A program made the translations under genes and the position numbers. The notes below the pieces were generated by a model. It was not told the DNA's origin and ran no database searches. It saw nothing but the letters and a program-made list of their open reading frames with translations. A stretch of 45,122 bases of DNA from a bacterium. Its GTDB lineage: Bacteria; Krumholzibacteriota; Krumholzibacteriia; LZORAL124-64-63. Where the stretch lies: positions 1-45,122 of the forward strand of contig PIVY01000014.1 of the NCBI GenBank assembly GCA_003353795.1. The letters are read 5' to 3'. Positions 24,748 through 33,037 of the stretch are shown piece by piece (positions within the stretch are counted from its first letter, which is position 1; every line of letters starts with the position of its first letter).

Positions 24748-26211
24748 CTACGGCGCCGTCTTCCCCCAGGCTCGTTCCACGAACCGACCATCGGCAGGCT
24801 TGCCCACCAGCGTCCCCACCACGATCACGACCAGCCCCACGGCGGTTCCCACCACGAAGCCATGCACGCCGGCCAGCGCCACCGGCAGCGCGGGCAGCCC
24901 GAGCTTGGGCCAGGCTTGCCACAGCAACGCCGCCCCCACGCCGCAGAGCATGCTCCACAGCGTCGCCTTCGGGCTGGTGCGCTTCCAGTAGATGCCGAAC
25001 AGCAACGGCCACAGGTTGGTCGACGCGATGACGGCCCACGAGAACGCCGTGAGCACCAGCACGAGTGCGGGCGGCTTGAGCGCGATCAGCAGCGAGACCA
25101 CGCCCACGGCGAGGCTCATGACCCGGTTGGCCTTCAATTCGGCCGCCGGCGAGAGCGTGCGCCCCAGGCCGTGAATCCACACGTCCCGCACCATGGAACT
25201 CGAGATGATGATCAGCACGCCGGCGAACGTGCTCATGCCCGCGGCGACCACGCCGGCCAAAAAGAGCGCGCCGCCCCAGTCGTTGAGCACCAGGCGGGTG
25301 AGCGCGGGGATGGCCTGGTCGGCACTGTCCAGTTCGGGCACCAGGACGCGGGCGATGGCGCCGGTGAGGTACGGTAGCAGCGCGATCGAAGCACCCAGGG
25401 TCACCACGACGGTGCCCACCCGCAGCATCTTCGGGTCCTTGATGGAGTAGAAACGGACGATGAGCTGCGGCATGCCCCAGGTTCCCAGCGACACGATCAG
25501 GGTGAAGCTGATCAATCCAGCCCAGCCCCAGGTGCCCGGGGTGCTGACCAGCCCCGGGTCCACGGCATTCAGGCGCGCCACCAGTTCGGTCATCCCCCCC
25601 ACTTCCTGCAGGGCGAAGAATGTCAGCAAGGTCAGCGCCGCGATCATCACGATGGCCTGCACCATGGAGGTCCAGACCACTGCCAGGTAACCGCCCACGG
25701 CGGTGTAGAAGAGGATGACCACACCCGAAATGACCACGCCCGCCCAGTAGGGCAGGTCCATGAGCACCTCGAAGGCATTGGACATGCCCTTGAGGACCGA
25801 GACGTTGTAGATGATGAGGAACAGCCCGGTGGCCGCGGCCGAGAAGATGCGCGCCGACTCGCTGCCGTAGCGTCCCGCGAAAAAGCCGGGCAGGGTCATG
25901 GCGTCGAGGTTCTCGGTGAAGCGGCGGATGCGGCGGCCGAGGACGATCCAGGCCAGCGTCGTGCCGATGAGCACGTTGCCCGCGCCGACCCAGAGCGTGG
26001 AGAGGCCGAACTTCCAGCCGAAGGCGCCGCCGCCGATGATCACGACGCTCGAGTAGTAGGCCGCCACGAAGGACAGCGCCGTCACCCAGGGGCCCACCGA
26101 GCGGCCACCGATGGCGAAGTCGCCGGCACTCTTGCTGCGCTTGCTCATGACCATGCCGATGGCGGCGAGGCTGCCGAGATAGACCACGAGGACCAGGATG
26201 TAGACGGTCAT
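24748..26211 (-). CDS. SSS-family sodium:solute symporter
   Basis: A 487-residue membrane protein with about 13 hydrophobic helices. It begins with the SSS pattern GDFAIGGRSVGPWVTALSFVAAYYSSVVIIGG and has VGGYLAVVWTSMVQAIVM and GTWGMPQLIVRFYSIKD, typical of the PutP/PanF/SGLT family. Substrate is not readable; by context a sugar or organic solute. Its ATG overlaps the stop of a 42-residue upstream gene (ATGA), and an AlgE-like outer-membrane channel gene lies 5' of that, so the three form an operon. Confidence 0.92.
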   Translation of the reverse strand: MTVYILVLVVYLGSLAAIGMVMSKRSKSAGDFAIGGRSVGPWVTALSFVAAYYSSVVIIGGGAFGWKFGLSTLWVGAGNVLIGTTLAWIVLGRRIRRFTENLDAMTLPGFFAGRYGSESARIFSAAATGLFLIIYNVSVLKGMSNAFEVLMDLPYWAGVVISGVVILFYTAVGGYLAVVWTSMVQAIVMIAALTLLTFFALQEVGGMTELVARLNAVDPGLVSTPGTWGWAGLISFTLIVSLGTWGMPQLIVRFYSIKDPKMLRVGTVVVTLGASIALLPYLTGAIARVLVPELDSADQAIPALTRLVLNDWGGALFLAGVVAAGMSTFAGVLIIISSSMVRDVWIHGLGRTLSPAAELKANRVMSLAVGVVSLLIALKPPALVLVLTAFSWAVIASTNLWPLLFGIYWKRTSPKATLWSMLCGVGAALLWQAWPKLGLPALPVALAGVHGFVVGTAVGLVVIVVGTLVGKPADGRFVERAWGKTAP

Positions 26212-26336
26212 CGGTCGTCCTCCTGAGCCTTGTCCCGCGCCTTGTCCACCAGCGCCCAGACGACAGCCAGGAGGATCGTGAAATCGAGCACCAGGAAGGC
26301 GCCGAAGGTGGACCAGGGCATGTTCCAGGGAGGCAT
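26208..26336 (-). CDS. Small single-helix partner of the SSS symporter (42 aa)
   Basis: ATG at 26336, seven bases behind GAGGA, stop overlapping the symporter ATG by four bases. The peptide MPPWNMPWSTFG then a hydrophobic stretch (AFLVLDFTILLAVVWALV) and a charged tail (DKARDKAQEDDR) predicts one membrane helix with a cytoplasmic basic/acidic end. Tiny helix proteins translationally coupled to SSS transporters are known as symporter small accessory proteins; this is likely such a subunit, though no family signature can be checked here. Confidence 0.75.
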   Translation of the reverse strand: MPPWNMPWSTFGAFLVLDFTILLAVVWALVDKARDKAQEDDR

Positions 26337-26358
26337 GGTCAATCCTCGCGTTCGCGGA

Positions 26359-27627
26359 CTAGAGGGTCCACATCACCTGCCAGCGCAGGAAATGCACCGT
26401 GTCGGTCAAGGGCGGCAGGCCGTGCCGGCCGTCGTGATAGGCGCCGGGGACGAGCATCTCCCACAGCAGGTGGCCGGTGAATCCGTGGGGCAGATCGGTC
26501 TTCAGCTCGACCTGGGTCAGGAGGCCGCGGGCTTCCCAGGACGTGGCGGGAGCCAGCAGGTATTGTGCTCCAGCCCGGGCTGAGAAATGATCGCCCAGGG
26601 GACGCCGGAACATGACCAGCGGCGCGGCGATGTTCTCCCACGCGGCCACGTGGACGCGGCCCGGGGTGCTCTCGCCGATGAGCGTGTAGATGTAGAGCTC
26701 GCTCCACTTGGGCCAGCGGCCCCAGGGTACGCGGAACGGGCGCATGGAATCGCCCTGGCCCGAGTAGTAGAAGCCGCCGGCTTCCAGGGTCCACTTCGCC
26801 CCCAGCGGCACCGTGGCGCTGCCCTCGCCGGCCAGCGCGAAGCCGTGCCGGCCGGGATCCGTGGTCGTATAGGCCGATTCCACGATGCCGTTCTGGTATT
26901 GTGTCGCCAGTTCGAGATGCCACTTGCCACTCTCGCCGACGGTGCCGTCGCGCCGCCCCGCAGCGGTCCAGGTGGTCAGAGGCGGCAGGACCTCGTCGGG
27001 ATCGTCGTCGCCCTTGACCAGCAGCGACCAGGCCCAGCGACCGTGCACCAGGCGCAGCACGCCACCGGTCTCGTCGGCGTCGGTGAGGCGTTTGTCCGCG
27101 TCGCCGGCGATGACGAACGGGTCGTACTTCTGGTTGTGGATCAGGGCGAGATCGAGTGCGAAGTCATCGCCGGTGGCCTGGAAGCGTACGGCGTCGTGGT
27201 AGATGCTGCGGCTGCCGTCGTAGGGATGACCCTCGAGCATGAGAAAACCGCCGGGCCAGATGATGTCCTGGCGGCCGAACGTGACGGCGATCTCGGACGA
27301 AGACTGCCAGCGCCAGAATCCGCGATCGAGGATCAGTTCGTCCCAGTCAAATTCGGTATCGTCGGGCGTGAAGACGTGCCGGTGCGCGTTGTTGAAGCGG
27401 ATTTCGAGGCGATGCTGACCGGCATCGAAGCGTAGGCCGGCCCGGGTGCGCACGCGGATCCAGTTGCGGTCGGGCTCGACGGGGTCGAAGTGAAAAACGC
27501 CGTCGAGGACCTCCTGGCGGACCCGGAGATCGAGCAGCGGGGTGAACGAGGCGCCGCCGTCCGAGGACCCGGCAGCGGCCACGGCGGCGACAGACAGGAG
27601 CACGAGCCCGAGGAGCAGGCGGCGCAT
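26359..27627 (-). CDS. AlgE-like (alginate-export family) outer-membrane beta-barrel
   Basis: Start at ATG 27627 behind GGAAGGA; an upstream in-frame ATG (27669) adds 14 residues before a normal signal peptide. The 422-residue product has a signal peptide (RRLLLGLVLLSVAAVAAA). The barrel has the pattern of the alginate-export family: RVRTRAGLRFDAGQHRLEIRF, then ELILDRGFWRW, VTFGRQDIIWPGG and DGSRSIYHDAVRFQ. It ends with an aromatic strand FLRWQVMWTL fit for Bam recognition. Such channels pass negatively charged or neutral glycans. Together with the SSS symporter it could form a two-membrane uptake route; the solute is unknown. Confidence 0.85.
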   Translation of the reverse strand: MRRLLLGLVLLSVAAVAAAGSSDGGASFTPLLDLRVRQEVLDGVFHFDPVEPDRNWIRVRTRAGLRFDAGQHRLEIRFNNAHRHVFTPDDTEFDWDELILDRGFWRWQSSSEIAVTFGRQDIIWPGGFLMLEGHPYDGSRSIYHDAVRFQATGDDFALDLALIHNQKYDPFVIAGDADKRLTDADETGGVLRLVHGRWAWSLLVKGDDDPDEVLPPLTTWTAAGRRDGTVGESGKWHLELATQYQNGIVESAYTTTDPGRHGFALAGEGSATVPLGAKWTLEAGGFYYSGQGDSMRPFRVPWGRWPKWSELYIYTLIGESTPGRVHVAAWENIAAPLVMFRRPLGDHFSARAGAQYLLAPATSWEARGLLTQVELKTDLPHGFTGHLLWEMLVPGAYHDGRHGLPPLTDTVHFLRWQVMWTL

Positions 27628-27702
27628 GCGGGTCCTTCCGGGGGAGACCGAACGAATCAACCCTCTCATCGCCGTTCAAGGTGGTCAGGCGGCTCGCGCG
27701 AA

Positions 27703-28944
27703 TCAAGTCCCGGACAGGCGGCAACAGATGATCTCCATGGCCCAGACTCCGTCCTCTTCCTCGGTGACCTGACCGCCGTTGCCGCTGGCGGTCAATCGCG
27801 CCAGCTGCAGGCCCCGCACCAGCAGGACCCTGCCGTCGTTCAGGAAGATGAGGCCGTCGTGGTCCGGGTCGGCCTCGCAGCGCACGTGCATTTCGTGGAG
27901 CCAGTGGCCCTGGGCGTCGAACACGTCATAGCTGGTGAACACACCGTCCGGCAGATCCCGGCCGCTGGCGGCATGGCCCACCAGGAGCCGGTTGTCGGCC
28001 GTGACGATCAGTTCGCTCACGGCCGGATCGTGAGACTCCACCTCCCAGGTGATGCGGAACGGCAGGGCGCGGTCCTGCTCTGCGAAGAGAGCGTCGATAC
28101 GGTCGATGGTTTGTTGGTCGCGGCGGGGATTCTCAAAGGTCCGGGAGATCGAATGCACCGGCGAGCCGTCGGGATCCAGAACGTCGATCCGGTAGGCGTC
28201 GCGTTCGGGCGTGAAGTAGACGCGGCCGTCGGGGCCCACGGTGTGAGCTTCCATGAACGGCGCCACCATCTCCCGCTCCACGAAGTGGGCCTCCTGGAAG
28301 TCGAGGAACGTGCCGTGCGCGGCATACTCCGTCAGCGTCGACCCGTCGGTCGCCAGACGCAGGAGATGGCTGTTGCGGGTCTGACCGTTCTCTCCGGGCA
28401 TGCCGTGTAGCGAGGCGACCAGCAGGGTGCCGCCGCGGTTGCGCGCCGAGGTCAGCATGAGGAATCCCTCGACCGCTGCGTCGGGACCACCGAGATCGAT
28501 GGACGGGGCCGGATCACCGTCGCGCGTCACGCGCACGAAGCGCCCCGGAAACCGTTGACCCAGCCCCACGGTGCCGTCGTCGAACAGGGTCAGCGTCTGG
28601 GGCATGCGGCACTCGCCGGGACCGTCGCCTTCACCACCCAGTTCGGCCACGTACTCGCCGTCCGGCGAGACCACCGTGGCCCGGCTCAGTTGATGGTCCA
28701 GGAGGTAGACGTTTCCGTCACGGTCGCTGCGCGCGTCGATCATCAGGCCGAAGATGTGCTCGTCGGAATCGCCGCCCACGCGCCACATCTCCTCGAGGGT
28801 GACGACGACCGGCGGACCGGCGGCCGCATCGCTGTGCACCAGCGGCGCCTCCTGCGCCGGACAGGACACGGCAGCGAGGATCAGGCCCACGGGCGCCAAG
28901 AGCGACGAAAACAGGTGACGCGAATGTGTGCGACGAACCATCAT
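27703..28944 (-). CDS. Six-bladed beta-propeller (NHL-type) secreted protein
   Basis: A 413-residue protein. ATG 28944 lies six bases behind AAGGAG. A signal peptide ends near Cys28 (AAVSC), possibly a lipoprotein. The body repeats blades with SDRDGNVYLLDHQLSRATVVSPDGEYV, GPDGRVYFTPERDAYRIDVLDPDGSPV and DVFDAQGHW, in the style of NHL/6-bladed propeller lipoproteins that start with an 'LVxVG...D...FGxxxDARSD' segment. No catalytic residues can be assigned. It lies 75 bp upstream of the AlgE-like gene on the same strand and may belong to that operon. Confidence 0.75.
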   Translation of the reverse strand: MMVRRTHSRHLFSSLLAPVGLILAAVSCPAQEAPLVHSDAAAGPPVVVTLEEMWRVGGDSDEHIFGLMIDARSDRDGNVYLLDHQLSRATVVSPDGEYVAELGGEGDGPGECRMPQTLTLFDDGTVGLGQRFPGRFVRVTRDGDPAPSIDLGGPDAAVEGFLMLTSARNRGGTLLVASLHGMPGENGQTRNSHLLRLATDGSTLTEYAAHGTFLDFQEAHFVEREMVAPFMEAHTVGPDGRVYFTPERDAYRIDVLDPDGSPVHSISRTFENPRRDQQTIDRIDALFAEQDRALPFRITWEVESHDPAVSELIVTADNRLLVGHAASGRDLPDGVFTSYDVFDAQGHWLHEMHVRCEADPDHDGLIFLNDGRVLLVRGLQLARLTASGNGGQVTEEEDGVWAMEIICCRLSGT

Positions 28945-29131
28945 GACAGGCTCCTTGGAGATTCTGGACGGGTCGTGGCTCCGGACCCGGATCCGATGCC
29001 TACGCGCAGCGTCGGTCGGAGTTGCCTCGCGCGGTCGGGTTTGCGCTGGCAGCCCGACCGTAGCGACGATACGCTGAGGCTCGTGCGACAGGGCGGGGCC
29101 CTGCGCCGAACGCCATCAACCGGAGGTTGGT

Positions 29132-30214
29132 ATGCGAGAACTCCTGGACCGCGCGACCACCGTACTGCCGATCCTGCCCACGGTGATCGTGATCGTGCTC
29201 TCCTTCCTGGCCATCCGGCTCTCGCGGCGTTTCATCGGCTCCCATCCCGACGCCACCAGCCGCGGCGATTTCCAGCTGCAGATCGCACACCTGGTCATCG
29301 GCCTGGCGACGGCGCTCTTCCTGATCGTCGTGGTTCCCATCGGCGACCAGTTGCGGGGTCAGTTGCTCAGCCTGTTCGGTATCGTGCTGTCGGCCGCCAT
29401 CGCCCTGGCGTCGACCACCTTCGTGGGCAATGTCATGGCTGGCGTCATGCTCAAGGCCGTTCGCAACTTCCGCACCGGCGATTTCGTGAGCGTGGGCGAC
29501 CACTTCGGCCGGGTCACCGAGCGCAGCCTCCTGAGCACCGAGGTCCAGACCGAGGACCGCAACCTCGTGACCTTGCCCAACCTCCACCTGGTCACCAACC
29601 CGGTGAAGGTGGTGCGGGCGTCGGGCACCATCATCTCGGCCGAGGTCTCGCTGGGCTACGATACGCCGCATGACGAGATCGAGGCGTGCCTGCTGGCTGC
29701 GGCCGAAGCGGCCGGACTGAAGGACCCCTTCGTCCTGGTCATGGACCTCGGAGATTTCTCCGTGGTCTACCGCGCCAACGGCCTGCTCGAGGAGGTCAAG
29801 CAGTTGCTGACCGTGCGCTCGCGACTGCGCGTCGCCATGCTCGATCAGCTGCACGGCGCCGGGATCGAGATCGTGTCGCCGAACTTCATGAACCAGCGGG
29901 TCTTCACGCCCGAGACCCGCGTCCTGCCGGACGAAGCCGCCGGATCGAAACCTGCGCCGCCGCCGGTCGACGACCTGGCCGTGGAGGAGATCGTCTTCGA
30001 CAAGGCCGAGGACGCAGCAAGTCTCGATCAATTGATCGCCGAGCACAAGCGCACCCGCGAGGCCATCGCCGAACTGGTCGATGCGCCCGACGGCACCGAT
30101 GCGGACCGGGTCAGGAACCAGCAAGAGCAACTGGCGCGTCGCCTGGCCTTTCTCGACGCGGCCATCACGGCGAAGCAGCAGGAATCCAGCGCGAAGGACG
30201 ATCCGCAGGATTGA
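29132..30214 (+). CDS. mscS: MscS-family mechanosensitive ion channel
   Basis: A 360-residue protein behind CCGGAGG. Three membrane helices (about residues 10-28, 48-72, 80-100) lead into the MscS pore and beta domain: LASTTFVGNVMAGVMLKAVRNFRTGDFVSVGDHFGRVTE and STEVQTEDRNLVTLPNLHLVTNPV, the canonical MscS sequence. A C-terminal ~100-residue extension is charged and helical (coiled-coil-like). It releases solutes on hypo-osmotic shock. The gene stands alone, divergent from the propeller gene. Confidence 0.92.
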   Translation: MRELLDRATTVLPILPTVIVIVLSFLAIRLSRRFIGSHPDATSRGDFQLQIAHLVIGLATALFLIVVVPIGDQLRGQLLSLFGIVLSAAIALASTTFVGNVMAGVMLKAVRNFRTGDFVSVGDHFGRVTERSLLSTEVQTEDRNLVTLPNLHLVTNPVKVVRASGTIISAEVSLGYDTPHDEIEACLLAAAEAAGLKDPFVLVMDLGDFSVVYRANGLLEEVKQLLTVRSRLRVAMLDQLHGAGIEIVSPNFMNQRVFTPETRVLPDEAAGSKPAPPPVDDLAVEEIVFDKAEDAASLDQLIAEHKRTREAIAELVDAPDGTDADRVRNQQEQLARRLAFLDAAITAKQQESSAKDDPQD

Positions 30215-30225
30215 GCCGACAAGCG

Positions 30226-30258
30226 CCGGAGCGGCGGCCACAGGGGCCACCGCTCCGG
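30226..30258. terminator. Strong hairpin between convergent genes (possible terminator)
   Basis: A 9-bp perfect stem (CCGGAGCGG at 30226-30234, CCGCTCCGG at 30250-30258) with an inner GGCC/GGCC pair. It lies 12 bp after the mscS stop. There is no T run, so intrinsic termination is uncertain. Confidence 0.5.
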
Positions 30259-30280
30259 ATTCGCGCCATGTGCTCCGGTG

Positions 30281-31216
30281 TCAACGGAACAGTGACTTCA
30301 CCGCGGACAGGGTGGAGACTTCGATGGTGGCGGCGGCCTTGCCGGGATCGTCGATGATCACGATCTCGCCGTCTCCCACCACGTTCCACATCACGGGATC
30401 GTGGTCGCAGCAGTCGAGAACCGCACGACCCGCCACCTCCCCTTCCCACATGGTGGCATTGCCAATGAAGCAACTCGAGCACGCCGTCAGGTTCGCATCG
30501 ACTCCGACCATCACCAGATGAGTCAACGGACCGTTGTCGAGGAACTGCACCCGATTGAGCCGGGTCTCCCCGGCGGCCAGCTGCAGCACCGAACCGTTCA
30601 GCTGATTGCCGTCCTGGATCCAGGAGAACTCCTCGAACTGGCAGTCGGTCATCACGAGCCGACGACCGGCGAAGTAGATGGCGCCGGCGCAGCCGCAGCC
30701 GTTCTTGAACGAACAGTTGCGGAAGTGGCCCGCGCCGCCCTCGAACCAGACGGCCGTCTTGTACATGTTCTCGAAATGACAGTCGGTGAATTTCACGGTG
30801 CCGTTGGTCACGTAGAAGATCGGGTTGCCGATGTAGGAGAACGGGCCGCAGGACAGCACGAAGTCCTTGAAGACGATGCCCTCGAATCGCACCGGAGCGC
30901 CGCCCTGTTCCAGCAGGAAGACCGGCCGGTCACGCCAGTCGCCGCCGTAGCACGCGCACTCCTTCAGGATGACGCCACCGGGCATGCCGGTGTCGCTGCG
31001 GATGGTGAGTCCGGGCTTCAGTTGATACTCGCGGCCGGTGATCTTGTGAACCCCGACGGCGAGTTCGATGACGTCGCCGGGTTCGGCCAGGTCGATGGCC
31101 TGGGGCAGGGTGAGGACCTCGGAAGGGACGTGCCAGGTCCGGGCCTGGGCGGCCGGGACGATCAGGATGCAAAGGCAAAAGAGGCAGACCAGGGCAATGG
31201 GCGAAGACTTTCGCAT
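30281..31216 (-). CDS. Secreted right-handed beta-helix protein with VKSLFR tail
   Basis: Start at ATG 31216 behind GAGAGGA; an upstream TTG (31234) is less likely. The 311-residue product has a signal peptide (FCLCILIVPAAQA). A parallel beta-helix of pectate-lyase-like type follows, opening with LPQAIDLAEPGDVIELAVGVH and continuing with coils such as FEGIVFKDFVLSCGPFSY, VKFTDCHFENMYKTAVWFEGGAGHFRNCSF and LTACSSCFIGN. Such folds bind or cleave polysaccharide, or serve as surface proteins. Many Cys residues are present. The C-terminus reads STLSAVKSLFR, matching the tail of the 23950 protein. No catalytic residues are assigned. Confidence 0.8.
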   Translation of the reverse strand: MRKSSPIALVCLFCLCILIVPAAQARTWHVPSEVLTLPQAIDLAEPGDVIELAVGVHKITGREYQLKPGLTIRSDTGMPGGVILKECACYGGDWRDRPVFLLEQGGAPVRFEGIVFKDFVLSCGPFSYIGNPIFYVTNGTVKFTDCHFENMYKTAVWFEGGAGHFRNCSFKNGCGCAGAIYFAGRRLVMTDCQFEEFSWIQDGNQLNGSVLQLAAGETRLNRVQFLDNGPLTHLVMVGVDANLTACSSCFIGNATMWEGEVAGRAVLDCCDHDPVMWNVVGDGEIVIIDDPGKAAATIEVSTLSAVKSLFR

Positions 31217-31565
31217 GGTCGATTCCTCTCGCAACGGCGATCGACGGCGAGAGACGTGTCACGAAGATGTTTGCAGGCGATGGCTGGCTCGCGTCGGCGC
31301 CGGTTAGCGGATCGAACGGATCCGCAATGGTGGCATCCATGCCTTGCCTCGTTCCGCTTCGGGATCGGTCGAGTTTTCGTGATGACCGATCTCGCGGGGT
31401 GCCCTCGCAAGGGGTCGAATTTGATTCGGTATAAGGGCAGGTTATGTGGGGTCGTGATCTGCTACCGGAATGCATCCTCCTTTCCAGTTGCGAGATAGAC
31501 TCACCTAATACAATCGTATTTTGAAAATGTTGCTAACGTTTTCGCAATCTCGCCGCGCCAATCGA
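31217..31565. other. Intergenic stretch upstream of the beta-helix gene (349 bp)
   Basis: No convincing gene. The part at about 31440-31560 is AT-rich and probably contains the promoter of the beta-helix gene. A small palindrome CGAAT-TTG-ATTCG lies at 31416-31428. A possible small frame from ATG 31475 is rejected (see rejected list). Confidence 0.5.
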
Positions 31566-32924
31566 TCAGGCATCGATCTCCGCCAGCAGTTCGGCGGTCC
31601 GTGCCCGCATCAGGTCCACGTCGCCGCGGCTCTCCACGTTGAGGCGCAACAGGGGCTCGGTGTTGCTCTTGCGGAGGTTGAATCGCCATTCGGCGAACTC
31701 GCACGAGAGACCGTCGGTGCGGTCGACCCTGTCGGCGCCCGCCACGTAACGCGCCTCGATGCGGGAGAGCGCCGCGTCGGCGTCGGCGAGGCGCCGGTTG
31801 ATCTCACCGCTGGCCGGATAGGCCGCCTGCATGGCGCCCACCAGCTGGCTGAGCGACTGACCGCTGGCGGCCATCTCCTGCAGCACGTACAGCCAGGGCA
31901 GCATGCCGCTGTCGCAGTAGGCGAAGTCGCGGAAGTAGTGATGGGCCGACATCTCGCCGCCGTAGACCGCGTCGTCGGCGCGCATGCGCTCCTTCATGAA
32001 GGCGTGGCCGGTCTTGTTCATGAGCGGCGCACCGCCGGCGGCGGTCACCACCTCGACGGTGTTCCAGACCAGGCGCGGATCGTGGACGATGCGCCCGCCG
32101 GGCTCGGTGCGGAGTGCGGCGCGAGCCAGGAGTCCCACCAGGTAGTAGCCTTCCACGAAATCGCCGTTGGCGTCGAAGAAGAAACAACGGTCGAAGTCGC
32201 CGTCCCAGGCCAGGCCCAGATCGGCGCCGTGGGTCCGCACGGCATCGCTGGTAGCGGCGCGGTTCTCCGGCAAGAGCGGATTGGGAATACCATTGGGAAA
32301 CGAGCCGTCGGGCTCGGCGTGCAGGTGGATCCACTGGCCCGGCAACCTCGCCGCGAAAGCCTCGACCACCGGACCGGCGCAGCCGTTGCCGCCGTTGGCC
32401 ACGATGGTCAGGGCGGGCAGCCGGTCGGAATCCACCATGCCGATCAGGTCATCCACGAAGGCCGTCTGCACATCGTCGGTCGTCAGGTCGCCGCGCGGGC
32501 CGGCCATCGTGAACGTCTCATCGCCGGCGACCGTGGCGCCGATCTCGTCCAGCCCGGAGTCGCCGCTGATGGGGCGGGCGCCCTCGCGCACCAGCTTCAT
32601 GCCGTTGTAGTCCATGGGATTGTGGCTGGCGGTGACCATGATGCCGCCATCGAGGCCGCGGCGATCGCAGGTCCAGTAGATCATCTCGGTGCCGCACTGG
32701 CCGATGTCGAGCACGTCGCAACCGGCGTCGCGGATGCCGCGGATGGTGTGGTCTGCCAGTTCGCGGCTGCTCAATCGGCAGTCGTGCCCCACGCAGAAGG
32801 TTCGCGCGGACAGAAATCTTGCCGTGGCGAAGCCCACGCGGTAGGCCAGTTCGGGATTCAGTTCGTCGGGCACGCGGCCGCGGATGTCGTAGGCCTTGAA
32901 GCAATTGGGCTTGGCGGCGGGCAT
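31566..32924 (-). CDS. manB: Phosphomannomutase/phosphoglucomutase (alpha-D-phosphohexomutase)
   Basis: A 452-residue cytosolic enzyme. It begins FKAYDIRGRVPDELN, the standard start. The phosphoserine is Ser100 in TASHNP, the metal-binding loop is DGDFDRC, the sugar loop GGEMSAHHYF and the phosphate loop RKSNTEPLLRLN. It is of the CpsG/ManB type, which interconverts mannose-6-P/mannose-1-P or glucose-1-P/glucose-6-P. In this neighbourhood it could move the Glc-1-P made by the beta-1,3-glucan phosphorylase into glycolysis, though it is 12 kb away. Family firm, substrate inferred. Confidence 0.92.
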   Translation of the reverse strand: MPAAKPNCFKAYDIRGRVPDELNPELAYRVGFATARFLSARTFCVGHDCRLSSRELADHTIRGIRDAGCDVLDIGQCGTEMIYWTCDRRGLDGGIMVTASHNPMDYNGMKLVREGARPISGDSGLDEIGATVAGDETFTMAGPRGDLTTDDVQTAFVDDLIGMVDSDRLPALTIVANGGNGCAGPVVEAFAARLPGQWIHLHAEPDGSFPNGIPNPLLPENRAATSDAVRTHGADLGLAWDGDFDRCFFFDANGDFVEGYYLVGLLARAALRTEPGGRIVHDPRLVWNTVEVVTAAGGAPLMNKTGHAFMKERMRADDAVYGGEMSAHHYFRDFAYCDSGMLPWLYVLQEMAASGQSLSQLVGAMQAAYPASGEINRRLADADAALSRIEARYVAGADRVDRTDGLSCEFAEWRFNLRKSNTEPLLRLNVESRGDVDLMRARTAELLAEIDA

Positions 32925-33037
32925 GGGTCACTCCCCTTGGCAACCGGTGATAGATGGAGACACAATCTGGCACAAACGCTAGGTTCGGGCCAGCGGACAT
33001 TGCGGGCCGGAATCGCCCGCTGTCGAAAGGATGGTCC

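Noticed and set aside
31416..31438. Possible fifth glucan operator (TTTGATTCGGTA) upstream of the beta-helix gene
   Set aside because: Only the left half matches; the right half has no CCGAACA, and the site has none of the promoter overlap seen in the four good copies.
30930..31475. Minus-strand frame starting at ATG 31475 right after GGAGG
   Set aside because: GGAGG abuts the ATG with no spacing. The predicted product is Arg/Pro/Ser-rich without features and overlaps the beta-helix gene in another frame.
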